DNA from: Actinomycetes bacterium
Lineage (GTDB): Bacteria; Actinomycetota; Acidimicrobiia; Acidimicrobiales; RAAP-2
Direction of reading: 5' to 3'
NCBI GenBank assembly: GCA_021827705.1
Contig: JAKAUQ010000024.1
Span: 32,539-96,538, forward strand
Length of the DNA: 64,000 nucleotides
The position numbers were made by a program, and so were the translations under genes. The notes under the pieces were generated by a model. It was not told the DNA's origin. It did not search any database and saw nothing but the letters and a program-made list of their open reading frames with translations. Shown here one piece after another: positions 23,845 to 32,724 of the stretch. Position 1 is the stretch's first letter; every line of letters begins with the position of its first letter.

Positions 23845-25374
23845 TCACGCGGCCGGTGACCCCTCCAGGCCCGCGAGCGCGAGGAGCTCGCCGTCGCGCA
23901 CCGCGGCGCTGACGGCGGCAATGGCGGGCGTGAGCCAGCGATCCGGCCCCGGGCCACCGCTGAGCTCGTTCACGCGGTCGCGCACCGCGGCGGTGGGCGC
24001 CGAGGGCTCGACGCCGCGCAGCGCCAGGGCGCGCGCGGCCGCCATGATCTCAATGGCCAGGACGTCGCCCAGCGCGGCCACCGAGCGGCGCAGCTTGCGC
24101 GCCGCGTGCCAGCCCATGGAGACGTGGTCCTCCTGCATGCCCGACGACGGGATCGAGTCGACGCTCGCGGGCACCGCCAGCCGCTTCATCTCGCTCACCA
24201 GCGCAGCCTGCGAGTACTGAGCGATCATCAGGCCCGAGTCGACGCCCACCTGGTGGGCCAGGAACGGCGGCAGCCCGAAGCTGCGGTCCGGGTCGAGCAG
24301 GCGGTCGGTGCGGCGCTCGGCGATCGAGGCCACGTCGGCCAGGGCGATGGCCACGAAGTCCAGCACGTAGGCGATCGGCGCGCCGTGGAAGTTCCCGTTG
24401 GAGACCAGCGAGCCGTCGGCCAGCACCGACGGGTTGTCGATCTGGGAGGCCAGCTCCACGTCGGCCACGCGCGTCGCGTGGGCGACGGTGTCGCGAGCGG
24501 CTCCGTGCACCTGGGGCGTGCAGCGTAGTGAGTAGGCGTCTTGCACCTGGCTCTGGTCGTCGCGATGCGAGGCGACCATCGGCGAGTCGGCCAGCAGGCC
24601 GAGCAGCACGGCCGCGCTGGCCTGCTGGCCCGGGTGCGGTCGCAGCGCGTGGATCTCGGCCAGGAAGACCCGGTCGGTGCCGCGCAGGGCCTGGATCGAC
24701 AGGGCGGCGGCCAGGTCGGCGTGGGCCAGGAGGCTCTCGCTGTCGGCCAGGGCCAGCACCAGCTGGCCGAGCATGCCATCGGTCCCGTTGATCAGGGCCA
24801 GGCCCTCCTTCTCGGCCAGCGCCACCGGGGCCAGGCCCGCGGCCGCCAGGGCCTCGGCGGCCGGGCGCAACGTGCCGGTGGGGTCGCGGACCTCGCCCTC
24901 GCCGGCCAGGGCCAGCGCCACGGCAGCCAGCGGTGCCAGGTCGCCCGAGCAGCCCAGCGACCCGTACTCGCGCACCACCGGCGTGATGTGGGCGTTGAGC
25001 ATCGCCGCGTAGGCCTCGGCGGTCTCGGGGCGCACGCCCGAGACCCCGCTGCACAGGTTGGTCAGGCGCGAGGCCATCATCGCGCGCACGACCTCGGTCT
25101 CGACCTCCTCGCCCACGCCGGCCGCGTGCGAGCGGATCAGCGAGCGCTGCAGATCCCGGCGGCGCTCCGGAGAGATGAAGGTCGTGGCCAGCGCCCCGAA
25201 GCCCGTCGACAGGCCGTAGACCGGGCGCCCCGACTCGACCAGCGCATCGATGGCGCGCCGCTGGTGCGCCAGGCGCTCCAGGACCGGCTGGTCGATCCGG
25301 ACCGCCGCGCCGGCGCGCGCCACGGCCACCAGCTCGTCGCGCCGCATCGGCTCGAGACCCACGACGACGCTCAC
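23845..25374 (-). CDS. hutH: Histidine ammonia-lyase
   Basis: 509 aa, full length. It removes ammonia from L-histidine to give urocanate using the self-made electrophile MIO. The MIO-forming tripeptide is Cys142-Ser143-Gly144 in YGSLGCSGDLAPLA, the Cys-Ser-Gly variant known from some actinobacterial enzymes rather than the usual Ala-Ser-Gly. Other family blocks: VYGLSTGFGALA with its Tyr, SSGMQEDHVSMGWHAARKL and the Gln/Tyr-containing QDAYSLRCTPQVHGA. Its start overlaps the HutG-like stop by 4 nt (ATGA), so both are read from the promoter before hutG. Confidence 0.95.
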   Translation of the reverse strand: MSVVVGLEPMRRDELVAVARAGAAVRIDQPVLERLAHQRRAIDALVESGRPVYGLSTGFGALATTFISPERRRDLQRSLIRSHAAGVGEEVETEVVRAMMASRLTNLCSGVSGVRPETAEAYAAMLNAHITPVVREYGSLGCSGDLAPLAAVALALAGEGEVRDPTGTLRPAAEALAAAGLAPVALAEKEGLALINGTDGMLGQLVLALADSESLLAHADLAAALSIQALRGTDRVFLAEIHALRPHPGQQASAAVLLGLLADSPMVASHRDDQSQVQDAYSLRCTPQVHGAARDTVAHATRVADVELASQIDNPSVLADGSLVSNGNFHGAPIAYVLDFVAIALADVASIAERRTDRLLDPDRSFGLPPFLAHQVGVDSGLMIAQYSQAALVSEMKRLAVPASVDSIPSSGMQEDHVSMGWHAARKLRRSVAALGDVLAIEIMAAARALALRGVEPSAPTAAVRDRVNELSGGPGPDRWLTPAIAAVSAAVRDGELLALAGLEGSPAA

Positions 25375-26270
25375 GACCGACCTCCCACGCCCGCCAGAGC
25401 CTCCAGGACCAGCAGCGCCACCAGGCGCACGGTCCGCTCGTCGGCGCTGTCGCGCCCGACGTCCACCTCGGTGAAGTCGATGGCTCGCACCCGAGAGTCG
25501 CGCGCGCCCGCCCGCACCATCTGGCGCAGTTCGTCAGCCGAGAGTCCCCCCGGGGCGGCGGCCGGGCAGCCGGGAACCACGGCGCGGTCGGCCACGTCCA
25601 GGTCGACGTCGATGTACACCGCGCGCCCGTCGGCCCCCGCCAGGGCCAGCGCGGCCTCCATGGCGGCCACCACTCCCCGGGCGCGCACCTCGTCGCGCGA
25701 CCAGGTGGTGATGCCGGCCTGCGCGGCTCGGGCCGCGTAGGCCGGGGAGTTCGAGAAGTCGGCCAGGCCCATCTGGACCACGTGGCGCCCCTCGAGGCCG
25801 GCCTCCAGGAGCTGGCGGACCGGTGACCCGTTAGAGACGCCGTCGCGCAGGTCGAGGTGGGCGTCCAGGGTCACCAGGCCCCACTGGTCGAGGCCCCCAC
25901 CCGCCAGAGCGGTCAGGGCGTGCCAGGTCGCCGCGTTGTCGCCGCCGAGCACTAGGTGGCACTCGACGTCCGGGGCGCGCCCGAGCAGGGCGGCGGCGCG
26001 CTCGGTCCCGCCCGCGGCGTCGGGGTCGAAGACGTCACCGCGGTCGTCCACGGCGACCAGGTCGGCGATGTCGATCTGGTCGGTGTAGGACCAGGTGGAG
26101 AAGCGCTCGAGGGCCTCGCGCACCGCGGTCGGCGTGGCGTGCCACGAGCGCGGCGTGACCGAAGTGTGGTACGTCGAGATCCCGGTCAGCCCGACCAGGC
26201 GGCGTCCGCTGGCTGGCGCACCGAGCAGCGAGCGCGCCGCGGGCCATCGGGGGTCGGACGGCGCTGTCAC
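25371..26270 (-). CDS. hutG: Arginase-family formimidoylglutamase (HutG-like)
   Basis: 299 aa of the ureohydrolase fold. Metal-binding blocks: LVLGGDN at 107-112, TLDAHLD at 134-140, and YIDVDLDVAD near the C-terminus. Position 112 is Asn where arginases have His (GGDH), so one Mn ligand is altered; the other Asp/His ligands are present. In the hut cluster the natural role is hydrolysis of N-formiminoglutamate to glutamate and formamide. Agmatinase or another ureohydrolase activity cannot be excluded. It is the first gene of the hutG-hutH unit; GTG start lies 6 nt after TAACAT without a Shine-Dalgarno. Confidence 0.82.
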   Translation of the reverse strand: MTAPSDPRWPAARSLLGAPASGRRLVGLTGISTYHTSVTPRSWHATPTAVREALERFSTWSYTDQIDIADLVAVDDRGDVFDPDAAGGTERAAALLGRAPDVECHLVLGGDNAATWHALTALAGGGLDQWGLVTLDAHLDLRDGVSNGSPVRQLLEAGLEGRHVVQMGLADFSNSPAYAARAAQAGITTWSRDEVRARGVVAAMEAALALAGADGRAVYIDVDLDVADRAVVPGCPAAAPGGLSADELRQMVRAGARDSRVRAIDFTEVDVGRDSADERTVRLVALLVLEALAGVGGRS

Positions 26271-26282
26271 GTCGCCATGTTA
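26271..26282 (-). promoter_or_regulatory. Leaderless promoter of hutG-hutH
   Basis: Minus strand TAACAT-GGCGAC-GTG, in the 35-bp gap between qcrB and hutG. Hexamer and spacing are identical to the MreB-like gene's promoter. No palindrome like the one at 23022 is seen here. Confidence 0.5.
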
Positions 26283-26305
26283 CGCAGCACCACCCGTGCG
26301 GGTGC

Positions 26306-27841
26306 CTAGCGCTCGACGGCGCGGGTGCCCCGGGAGGGGGGTGCGGGCGGCTCGGCTTCGATGAAGTCGGGCACCGGCGTGGGGGCCAGCGGCTCCTCGG
26401 CGTCGTCTCCGAAGGCCGGTGCCGGCTCGGCGCGGTACTCGCCCTCGTCGGTGCGCGTCACGACGTTGGGGGTCTTGCGCCGACCCGCTCCGTGCAGTTG
26501 GTGCATCTCCTTGGCGATCCGGTAGGCGATGGGGTAGGCGACGAAGGGCGAGACGAGCACCAGCACCCGCATGGCCCACAGCACGGTGTTGAGCGACACG
26601 TGGAAGAAGTTCGCGATGACGTCGGTTGACGACGCGACGAAGAGCATGGCCAGCAGGGCCAGCACGGCCGCACCGGCCGCGGTGCGCCGGGGTCGGTCGC
26701 TCGGCCGATCGAGGAGGTGGTGGATCGCGTCGTCCTTGGTCACGCGGCGCTCCAGGGCGGGCCAGGCGTAGGCCAGGCCGAACAGCAGCCCCGGCAGGAC
26801 CACCGCCGGGATGGTGACCTCGAGGGGGATGGTGTGGCCGAAGCTGTGGAACGACCACGACGGGAAGATGCGCAGGGCGCCGTCGAGGAAGGCCATGTAC
26901 CAGTCGGGCTGGACCGCGTACGAGATGCGTGAGGCCTCGTAGGGCCCGAACTGCCAGATCGGGTTGATCTGGGCGAAGCCGCCGAGCAGCGCGATCACGC
27001 CCGTGACGATGAGCAAGAAGCCCGTCGTCTTGGCCATGAAGACGGGGAACATCGGCGAGCCCACGACGTTGTCCTCGCGACGGCCCTCCCCGGGGAACTG
27101 GGTGTGCTTCTGGCGCACCAGCAGGGCGAGGTGGGCGCCGACCAGCCCGAGCATCACCAGGGGCACGATCAGCACGTGCAAGATGAAGAAGCGCTCCAGG
27201 ATCACCGTGCCCGGGAAGTTGCCCCCGAAGATCCAGAAGGCCAGGTAGGTGCCGATCACGGGGATCGACAGGAGGATGGAGTAGGCGATGCGGATGCCGG
27301 TCCCCGAGACCAGGTCGTCGGGCAGCGAGTAGCCCAGGAAGCCGTTGACGATGGCCAGCGTCAGGAGCGTCACGCCGATGGTCCAGTTGAGCTCGCGCGG
27401 CTTGCGGAACGCCCCGGTGAAGAAGACCCGGGCCATGTGCACCACCATCGAGCCGATGAAGATGTCCGCGGCCCAGTGGTGCATCTGGCGCATCAGCAGG
27501 CCGGCGCGCACGGCGAAGGACAGGTTCACCGTCGACGCGTAGGCCTGCGACATGGGCATGCCGTCGAGGGGCAGGTAGCTGCCGTGGTAGGTCACCACCG
27601 TCGAGCTGGGCACGTAGTACAGCGAGAGGAACACGCCCGTGACCAGCAGGACCACGAAGGAGTACAGGACGATCTCCCCGAGCATGAAGGACCAGTGGTC
27701 CGGGAAGATCTTGTCCAGGAACGTCCGACCACCGCGCGCGACGCCCAGGCGCTCGTCGATCTCGGTGACGACCTGCGAGACCCGCCCGTAGCGGCCGCGG
27801 GCCTGGCGTCGCGACCTCGGCGTGGTCACCGCGCCGCTCAC
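26306..27841 (-). CDS. qcrB: Cytochrome bc1 complex, cytochrome b subunit
   Basis: 511-aa membrane subunit carrying hemes bL and bH and the quinol sites of the actinobacterial bcc complex. Heme-ligand region QMHHWAADIFIGSMVVHMAR (two His pairs with the second helix), FRKPRELNWTIGV, LPDDLVSGTG, and the PEWY-like QPDWYMAFLDGALR, with Asp for the usual Glu. About 9 hydrophobic helices and a cytoplasmic Pro-rich C-terminal tail typical of Actinobacteria. GTG at 27841 overlaps the qcrA stop (GTGA); the much longer open frame upstream overlaps qcrA and is not real. Confidence 0.95.
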   Translation of the reverse strand: MSGAVTTPRSRRQARGRYGRVSQVVTEIDERLGVARGGRTFLDKIFPDHWSFMLGEIVLYSFVVLLVTGVFLSLYYVPSSTVVTYHGSYLPLDGMPMSQAYASTVNLSFAVRAGLLMRQMHHWAADIFIGSMVVHMARVFFTGAFRKPRELNWTIGVTLLTLAIVNGFLGYSLPDDLVSGTGIRIAYSILLSIPVIGTYLAFWIFGGNFPGTVILERFFILHVLIVPLVMLGLVGAHLALLVRQKHTQFPGEGRREDNVVGSPMFPVFMAKTTGFLLIVTGVIALLGGFAQINPIWQFGPYEASRISYAVQPDWYMAFLDGALRIFPSWSFHSFGHTIPLEVTIPAVVLPGLLFGLAYAWPALERRVTKDDAIHHLLDRPSDRPRRTAAGAAVLALLAMLFVASSTDVIANFFHVSLNTVLWAMRVLVLVSPFVAYPIAYRIAKEMHQLHGAGRRKTPNVVTRTDEGEYRAEPAPAFGDDAEEPLAPTPVPDFIEAEPPAPPSRGTRAVER

Positions 27842-28767
27842 GACCGCTCCCAGAATCCGGGACCCACGGGCTGGTGGTAGTCGCTCTGGGCGCGCACGTA
27901 GCCCTGGGCATCGATATAGAGCGGGAGCTGGGGCAGCGGGCGGGGGGCCGGGCCGAACTCGGGGATCGCGCCGTTGGTCGCGTTGAACATGGACTGGTGG
28001 CAGGGGCACACCAGGAGCTCGAGCTGCTGCTCGTAGAGGCCGACCGGGCACCCCAGGTGGGTGCACAGCTTGGAGTAGGCGATGTAGCCCTGGGGCCCCC
28101 ACGTGGCGCGTCCGGGCTCGGTGACGAAGTCCTCGTTGGAGATGCGGATGAGGATCGTCTGATCCACCGCCTGGCCCCGGTCGGTGTTCTGGGTCCCCTC
28201 GGGGAAGACCGTCACCACCGAGCCCACCGCCAGGTCGTCGACGTGGATGCGCCGACCGGTCTGGTCGACCGCGAAGGAGCCCGCGCGCCAGTCGGTGTGG
28301 AACAAGGTGCCCTTGGGCAACGGGCCCAGGCTGCGCAGCAGCGGGAACAGCGCGACGATGCCGAAGGCGCCCAGCCCCCCGCCGACCAGGCCCCCGAGCA
28401 CCCGGCGCCGCTTGACCAGCGTGCCGCCTCGCTCGACCAGGGCTGCGGCCAGGGCATCGCGCTCCTCGGGCGTCGAGGCCAGCGGGTGGCGCTCCTCGAC
28501 GAAGGGCCCCCGGGCCATCAGGTACTTGCCCCAGCCCACGAGGCCCACCCCGAGGAAGAACAGCCCTCCGCCCATGGTCGCGCCGAGCGTCCAGGGCGCG
28601 GCGTTGGTCCAGTAGCACGCGCCGAAGGCCACGACCAGCGCCAGGCCCACCAGCAGGCTCAGCGCGAGCACGCGCTCGACCAGCTGGGGCCGGCGCGCGG
28701 CCCCCTGCAGGTGCGGATCATCGGCTGGCAGGCCGCGCAGGGACACGGGGGTACGGTGCTCGCTCAC
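27838..28767 (-). CDS. qcrA: Cytochrome bc1 complex, Rieske iron-sulfur subunit
   Basis: 309 aa. Two N-terminal transmembrane helices (~32-52 and ~62-78), and a third at ~125-145, the actinobacterial three-helix layout, then the Rieske domain. The [2Fe-2S] ligands are in CTHLGCP and CPCHQSMF. It passes electrons from quinol at QcrB to the c-type hemes of QcrC. Start and stop overlap qcrC and qcrB by 4 nt. Confidence 0.95.
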   Translation of the reverse strand: MSEHRTPVSLRGLPADDPHLQGAARRPQLVERVLALSLLVGLALVVAFGACYWTNAAPWTLGATMGGGLFFLGVGLVGWGKYLMARGPFVEERHPLASTPEERDALAAALVERGGTLVKRRRVLGGLVGGGLGAFGIVALFPLLRSLGPLPKGTLFHTDWRAGSFAVDQTGRRIHVDDLAVGSVVTVFPEGTQNTDRGQAVDQTILIRISNEDFVTEPGRATWGPQGYIAYSKLCTHLGCPVGLYEQQLELLVCPCHQSMFNATNGAIPEFGPAPRPLPQLPLYIDAQGYVRAQSDYHQPVGPGFWERS

Positions 28768-29636
28768 TGCCTCTCCCCCACCCAGAAGGCGATCAGGGCC
28801 AAGAAGGCCACGCCGAGCAGCAGGGCCACGAATCCCTCGCCCACCGGGCCCAGGCCCCCCAGCCCGAAGCCGCCCGGATTGCGCGGGTGCTGGATCTCGG
28901 TCGTCACGAACTTGACGATGTCGCGCACCTGGTAGTCACTGAGGTTGCCGGTGAAGCGGGGCATGTTTCCCGGGCCGGTGCGGATCGCCTCGGCCACCTG
29001 GGTCGCCGGGATGTTGCGCAGCGAGGGCGCGAAGGTGCTGCGCGCCAGCGCGTCGCCGTCCCCCTCGATCGTGTGACAGGCGGCGCAGTTGAGAGCGAAC
29101 AGCGCCATGCCGGTGGCCACGTTGCCCCCGCGCAGGTGCACGGTGGGGATGTAGGGATAGCTCGGGTCGAGCGAGTTGATCCAGGCCGCGATGGCCAGGG
29201 CCTGGTGGTGGGTCAGGCGGGGCGGGCGGCGCGGCGCCTGCACGCTGCGCGGGTCGGCCGAGGGCATGCGACCGGACTCGATCCAGAAGTCGATGGTCGC
29301 CGGGCCCAGGCCGACCAGATTGGGGTAGGCGCCCGGGGTCCCGGGCACCGGCACGCCATTGGCCTGGGTGCCGTGGCAGGTCGCGCAGTTCTCCAGGTAC
29401 AGCGCGTAGCCCAGGGCCTTGAGGGTCGACGGCGGCGCGCTGTAGGTGATGGCCGAGTCACCATAGGAGGTGATGTGTCCGTGGCTCCTCGTGACGAAGT
29501 CGGAGTTCGGCGTGCCCGCGTCGTGGCGGCCGGTCTGGTAGATCGGGTGCGTCGCGGCGCCGGCGGCCGACAGCGCGCGCAGCGGGGACAGCGCCGCGAG
29601 GCCTACGGCTCCCACCAGCATCCAGGTTGCGCGCAC
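28764..29636 (-). CDS. qcrC: Cytochrome bc1 complex, diheme cytochrome c subunit
   Basis: 290 aa. N-terminal signal/anchor (~1-30), two c-type heme sites CATCH (CATCHGTQANG) and CAACH (CAACHTIEGDG) in repeated cytochrome c folds, and a C-terminal membrane helix (VALLLGVAFLALIAFWVG). In actinobacterial supercomplexes this subunit replaces a soluble cytochrome c and hands electrons directly to the aa3 oxidase. It starts 13 bp after ctaE, giving the common order ctaE-qcrC-qcrA-qcrB. Confidence 0.95.
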   Translation of the reverse strand: MRATWMLVGAVGLAALSPLRALSAAGAATHPIYQTGRHDAGTPNSDFVTRSHGHITSYGDSAITYSAPPSTLKALGYALYLENCATCHGTQANGVPVPGTPGAYPNLVGLGPATIDFWIESGRMPSADPRSVQAPRRPPRLTHHQALAIAAWINSLDPSYPYIPTVHLRGGNVATGMALFALNCAACHTIEGDGDALARSTFAPSLRNIPATQVAEAIRTGPGNMPRFTGNLSDYQVRDIVKFVTTEIQHPRNPGGFGLGGLGPVGEGFVALLLGVAFLALIAFWVGERQ

Positions 29637-29649
29637 CGGTCTGCCCGCC

Positions 29650-30246
29650 CTACTTCAGGAGGAACAGGGAGGAGAACAGCCCGATCCAGACCACGTCGAC
29701 GAAGTGCCAGTAGTAGCTCACTCCCTGGAAGGCGGCCAGCTCACCGGCATCGCCCTCGCGCCCGCGCATGCGAAACAGCAGCAGGGCCATGGCCACCAGA
29801 CCGAGCAGCACGTGGAGCCCGTGCAGGCCGGTGGTGATGTAGAAGACCGATCCGTACGAGTTGGTGTACCAGCGCGTGGCCAGGTGGACCCACTCGTAGG
29901 CCTGGTTGCCCACGAACAGTGCCCCCATGATGATCGTGACGATCACCCACCGGCGTGCCTCCTCGCGGCGGCGGTGCTCGACCAGCCAGACGGCCCGCTG
30001 CATGGTGAACGACGAGGCGACCAGGACGATTGTGAAGACGCCGGCCTGGACGGTGTCCAGGTGCGTGCCTCGCGGCGGCCACGCCGCCAGGTGGGCGCGG
30101 ATCGTGAACAAGGCGGCGAAGAGCCCCGAGAAGAACATGAGCTCGCTGCCCAGCCAGATCATGACCCCAATGGCGAGCATGGGGGGCCGCTCGTGCACGA
30201 TCCTCTCTGGCTGTGCCAGGTTCGGGAGGGGAACCGCCTGACTCAC
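29650..30246 (-). CDS. ctaE: Cytochrome c oxidase subunit III
   Basis: 198 aa with five hydrophobic helices, the short actinobacterial form. Conserved segments: IWLGSELMFFSGLFAALFTI with its Glu, QAYEWVHLATRW, ITTGLHGLHVLLGLV and YYWHFVDVVWIGLFSSLFLL at the C-terminus. It supports the catalytic subunits I and II (CtaD, CtaC), which are not in this window. First gene of the ctaE-qcrCAB unit; GTG is 6 nt after TAGAAC, so leaderless. Confidence 0.95.
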   Translation of the reverse strand: MSQAVPLPNLAQPERIVHERPPMLAIGVMIWLGSELMFFSGLFAALFTIRAHLAAWPPRGTHLDTVQAGVFTIVLVASSFTMQRAVWLVEHRRREEARRWVIVTIIMGALFVGNQAYEWVHLATRWYTNSYGSVFYITTGLHGLHVLLGLVAMALLLFRMRGREGDAGELAAFQGVSYYWHFVDVVWIGLFSSLFLLK

Positions 30247-30258
30247 GCGACTGTTCTA
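30247..30258 (-). promoter_or_regulatory. Leaderless promoter of ctaE-qcrCAB
   Basis: Minus strand TAGAAC-AGTCGC-GTG, in the 54-bp gap after the helD stop. It probably drives all four respiratory genes. Confidence 0.5.
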
Positions 30259-30300
30259 CCCGACGTGGCCCCTACGACCAGGTCGAGCGACTGAGATGGC

Positions 30301-32592
30301 TCACAGCAACGTGGGGGGCAGCGGCCGGCTGGCCACCACGGCCAGGCGCCGGGTGGGCCGGGTGAGGGCCACGTAGAGGGTGCGCAGCCCGCGCAGGGCG
30401 GCGGGGCTCTCCCCCGACTCGGCGGCCACGATCGTCGCGGGCTCGACTACCACCACGGCGTCGAACTCCAGACCGTTGGCGGCGCTGGTGGGCACGACGA
30501 CGAGCTCGGCGTCCAGCCCCGGGCCCTCGGGGTCGCTCGGATCGGCCGCATCCAGCCCCGCGGCCGCCAGCGCCGCGCGAATCCAGGCCAGGTCGCTTTC
30601 GGCCGCGATCACCGCGGTGCGCCCGGGGCGCACCGCCTCGCGCTCGCGGCGCGCCGCGGCCGCCACCGTCACCCCCCGTTGCGCGAGCGCGACGACCTCG
30701 ACGGTGGGGGGCAGGCCGACCCGGCGCACCGGGCGCGGGGGAACCAGCGTCGGCGCTGCGGCCGCCAGCGTCGGTGCAGCGAAGTCCAGCACCTCTTCGG
30801 GGGTCCGGTAGCTCACGGTCAGCTCGATGCGCGTGGGCGGCCGGCGCGGGGACAGCGCCGCGATCACCGTGTCCCACGACGCCGCGGCGCCCGCCGAGGT
30901 GGCCTGGCCCATGTCGCCCACCAGCGTCAGCGAGCCCGACAGGTCGCGACGCGCCAGGACCCGCAGCTCCATGGCCGAGAGGTCCTGGACCTCGTCGACC
31001 ACGATGTGCCCGTAGGTGACGAACTCGGCCTCGTCGAGCTCGTGGGAGGCCGCGGCGGCCAGGCGGGCCGCCTCGCGAACGGCGGCGGCCCGGACATCAC
31101 CGCTGTAGGCATCGAGGTCGACGCCGTCGAGGGTCGCCTCGGCGCGATGGGCCGGTCGCGGCCGGCGCCGCGGTCCCAGGTGCACCCGCGCCTCGTCGAT
31201 CAAAGCGGCGTCGGCGGCCGTCCAGCGCACCTCGTCGAGCGAGGCCGCACGCGGACGCACCAGCAGGTCGCACTCCGCGTCGGTGAGGATCGACGCGCCC
31301 GCGGCCCGCACCAGCGCGGCCGCCCCGAAGAGGTCGTGGAGCAGCTCCTGGCCGCTCAGGCGCGGCCAGATGCGTTGCAGGGCCGCCTTGAACTCCGGCG
31401 TCGCGCGGATCTGGTCGGCCAGCTCGGTCTGGGTCGTGGCCCCCTCGTCGGCGCCGGGGGCGAAGCGCGCCACCGCGCGCGCCGCCACCCGCGCGGCCAG
31501 CTCGCGGCCCACGGCCGAGCGCCGCTGGTTGTGGTTGCCGGGCCGGCGGCGGGCGCGCTCGACGACCTCGCGGGTGTCTCGGGCGCTCAGCGTCAGCTGG
31601 GCCCGCCCCAGGGGGATCGTCACGTCCTGACGCAGGGGTCGCTGCCGGGTCCGCACGGCACGCTCGATGACCCGGGCCATGCGAGCGTCGCCCTTGAGCC
31701 GGGCGACCTCGTCGGGCTCTGCGGCCCGGACCTCGACGTTGGCCACCAGCCCCGCGACGGTCGCCATCGTGACCCCGGACTCGCCGAGGGACGGCAGGAC
31801 GTTGGCGATGTAGGTGAGGAACAGCGGGTTGGGCCCGACCACCAGGACGCCCTGGCGCTCGAGGGTCGCGCGGTGGGTGTACAGGAGGTAGGCGGCCCGG
31901 TGCAGCGCGACGGCCGTCTTGCCGGTCCCCGGTCCCCCCTGGACGATCATGATGCCGGGCAGCGGAGCCCGGATGATTCGGTCCTGCTCGGCCTGGATGG
32001 TGGCGATGATGTCGCCCATGCGCCCGGTCCGGGCCCGGCCCAGGGCCGCCAGCAGGGCGCCCGGCCCCCCGAGGGCCAGGCCGCCCTCGACCAAGCCGTC
32101 GGGCGTCAGCGCGGCGTCGGCCACCTCGGCCGGGCCGAAGCGGCCGTCGTCGACGAAGTGCTCGTCCTCCACGCCCACCACGTCGTGGCCGCGCAGGGCC
32201 ACGTGGCGTCGGCGCGCCAGCCCGAGCGGCTCGACGGCGGTGGCCCGGTAGAAGGCTTCGGCCACCGGGGCGCGCCAGTCCACGACCAGCGCGTTGAGGT
32301 CCTCGTCGCTGATGGCCAGGCGGCCCACCCGGTAGACCTCGCCCAGGCGGCCGTCGTGGTCGTAGTCGAGGCGGCCAAAGAAGAGGGGCTGGTCACCGAT
32401 GGCCAGCTGGTCCAGCCGATGCAGCGCCGTGCCCATCACGACGTCGCGCTCCACGAGGTCGCCGGCGCCGCGCATACGGGCCACCGCCGCGCCGTCGCGC
32501 ATGGAGCGCGCGTCGGCCCGCATGCGGTCCAGCGCATCGAGGGCGACGTCGAGGAAGGCCTGCTCCTCGGCAATCTCGCGCTCGTGGGCCAT
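30301..32592 (-). CDS. HelD/UvrD-like superfamily 1 helicase
   Basis: 763 aa. The N-terminal coiled coil EREIAEEQAFLDVALDALDR is typical of HelD. Walker A GGPGTGKT is at ~219-226 (IMIVQGGPGTGKTAVALHRA), Walker B HIVVDEVQDLSAMELRVLA, motif III LVGDMGQAT, motif IV SYRTPEEVL and motif VI LYVALTRPTRRLAVVA. HelD proteins bind RNA polymerase and clear or recycle stalled complexes; some actinobacterial members (HelR) confer rifamycin tolerance. I prefer ATG at 32592, with GAGG 5 nt upstream, to GTG at 32598. The gene is divergent from hemE. Confidence 0.88.
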   Translation of the reverse strand: MAHEREIAEEQAFLDVALDALDRMRADARSMRDGAAVARMRGAGDLVERDVVMGTALHRLDQLAIGDQPLFFGRLDYDHDGRLGEVYRVGRLAISDEDLNALVVDWRAPVAEAFYRATAVEPLGLARRRHVALRGHDVVGVEDEHFVDDGRFGPAEVADAALTPDGLVEGGLALGGPGALLAALGRARTGRMGDIIATIQAEQDRIIRAPLPGIMIVQGGPGTGKTAVALHRAAYLLYTHRATLERQGVLVVGPNPLFLTYIANVLPSLGESGVTMATVAGLVANVEVRAAEPDEVARLKGDARMARVIERAVRTRQRPLRQDVTIPLGRAQLTLSARDTREVVERARRRPGNHNQRRSAVGRELAARVAARAVARFAPGADEGATTQTELADQIRATPEFKAALQRIWPRLSGQELLHDLFGAAALVRAAGASILTDAECDLLVRPRAASLDEVRWTAADAALIDEARVHLGPRRRPRPAHRAEATLDGVDLDAYSGDVRAAAVREAARLAAAASHELDEAEFVTYGHIVVDEVQDLSAMELRVLARRDLSGSLTLVGDMGQATSAGAAASWDTVIAALSPRRPPTRIELTVSYRTPEEVLDFAAPTLAAAAPTLVPPRPVRRVGLPPTVEVVALAQRGVTVAAAARREREAVRPGRTAVIAAESDLAWIRAALAAAGLDAADPSDPEGPGLDAELVVVPTSAANGLEFDAVVVVEPATIVAAESGESPAALRGLRTLYVALTRPTRRLAVVASRPLPPTLL

Positions 32593-32622
32593 GGACACCT
32601 CAACTCACAATCGGGTCTGTCG

Positions 32623-32628
32623 ATTCTA
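32623..32628 (-). promoter_or_regulatory. -10 of the helD promoter
   Basis: TAGAAT on the minus strand, about 30 nt before the ATG, so this mRNA has a short leader that includes a GAGG ribosome-binding site, unlike its leaderless neighbours. No clear -35. Confidence 0.4.
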
Positions 32629-32682
32629 GTGGCTGACGGACCCGGGGACCCACGCTCGCGAACGCGGCGATTCACGGGTGTC

Positions 32683-32694
32683 TAGGCTGAACCC
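32683..32694 (+). promoter_or_regulatory. -10 of hemE-hemH-hemY
   Basis: TAGGCT (32683-32688). Six nt further is ATT at 32695, in frame with hemE, which suggests a leaderless mRNA beginning with an ATT codon; otherwise the leader to the GTG at 32725 would be about 30 nt and has no Shine-Dalgarno. Confidence 0.4.
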
Positions 32695-32724
32695 ATTCCG
32701 ACGACGCGAGACGATCCAGTCCTG

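Noticed and set aside
23845..25374. Cys-Ser-Gly MIO motif of HutH as a novelty
   Set aside because: The Cys-Ser-Gly variant is already known from actinobacterial histidine ammonia-lyases, so it is a lineage trait rather than a new finding.
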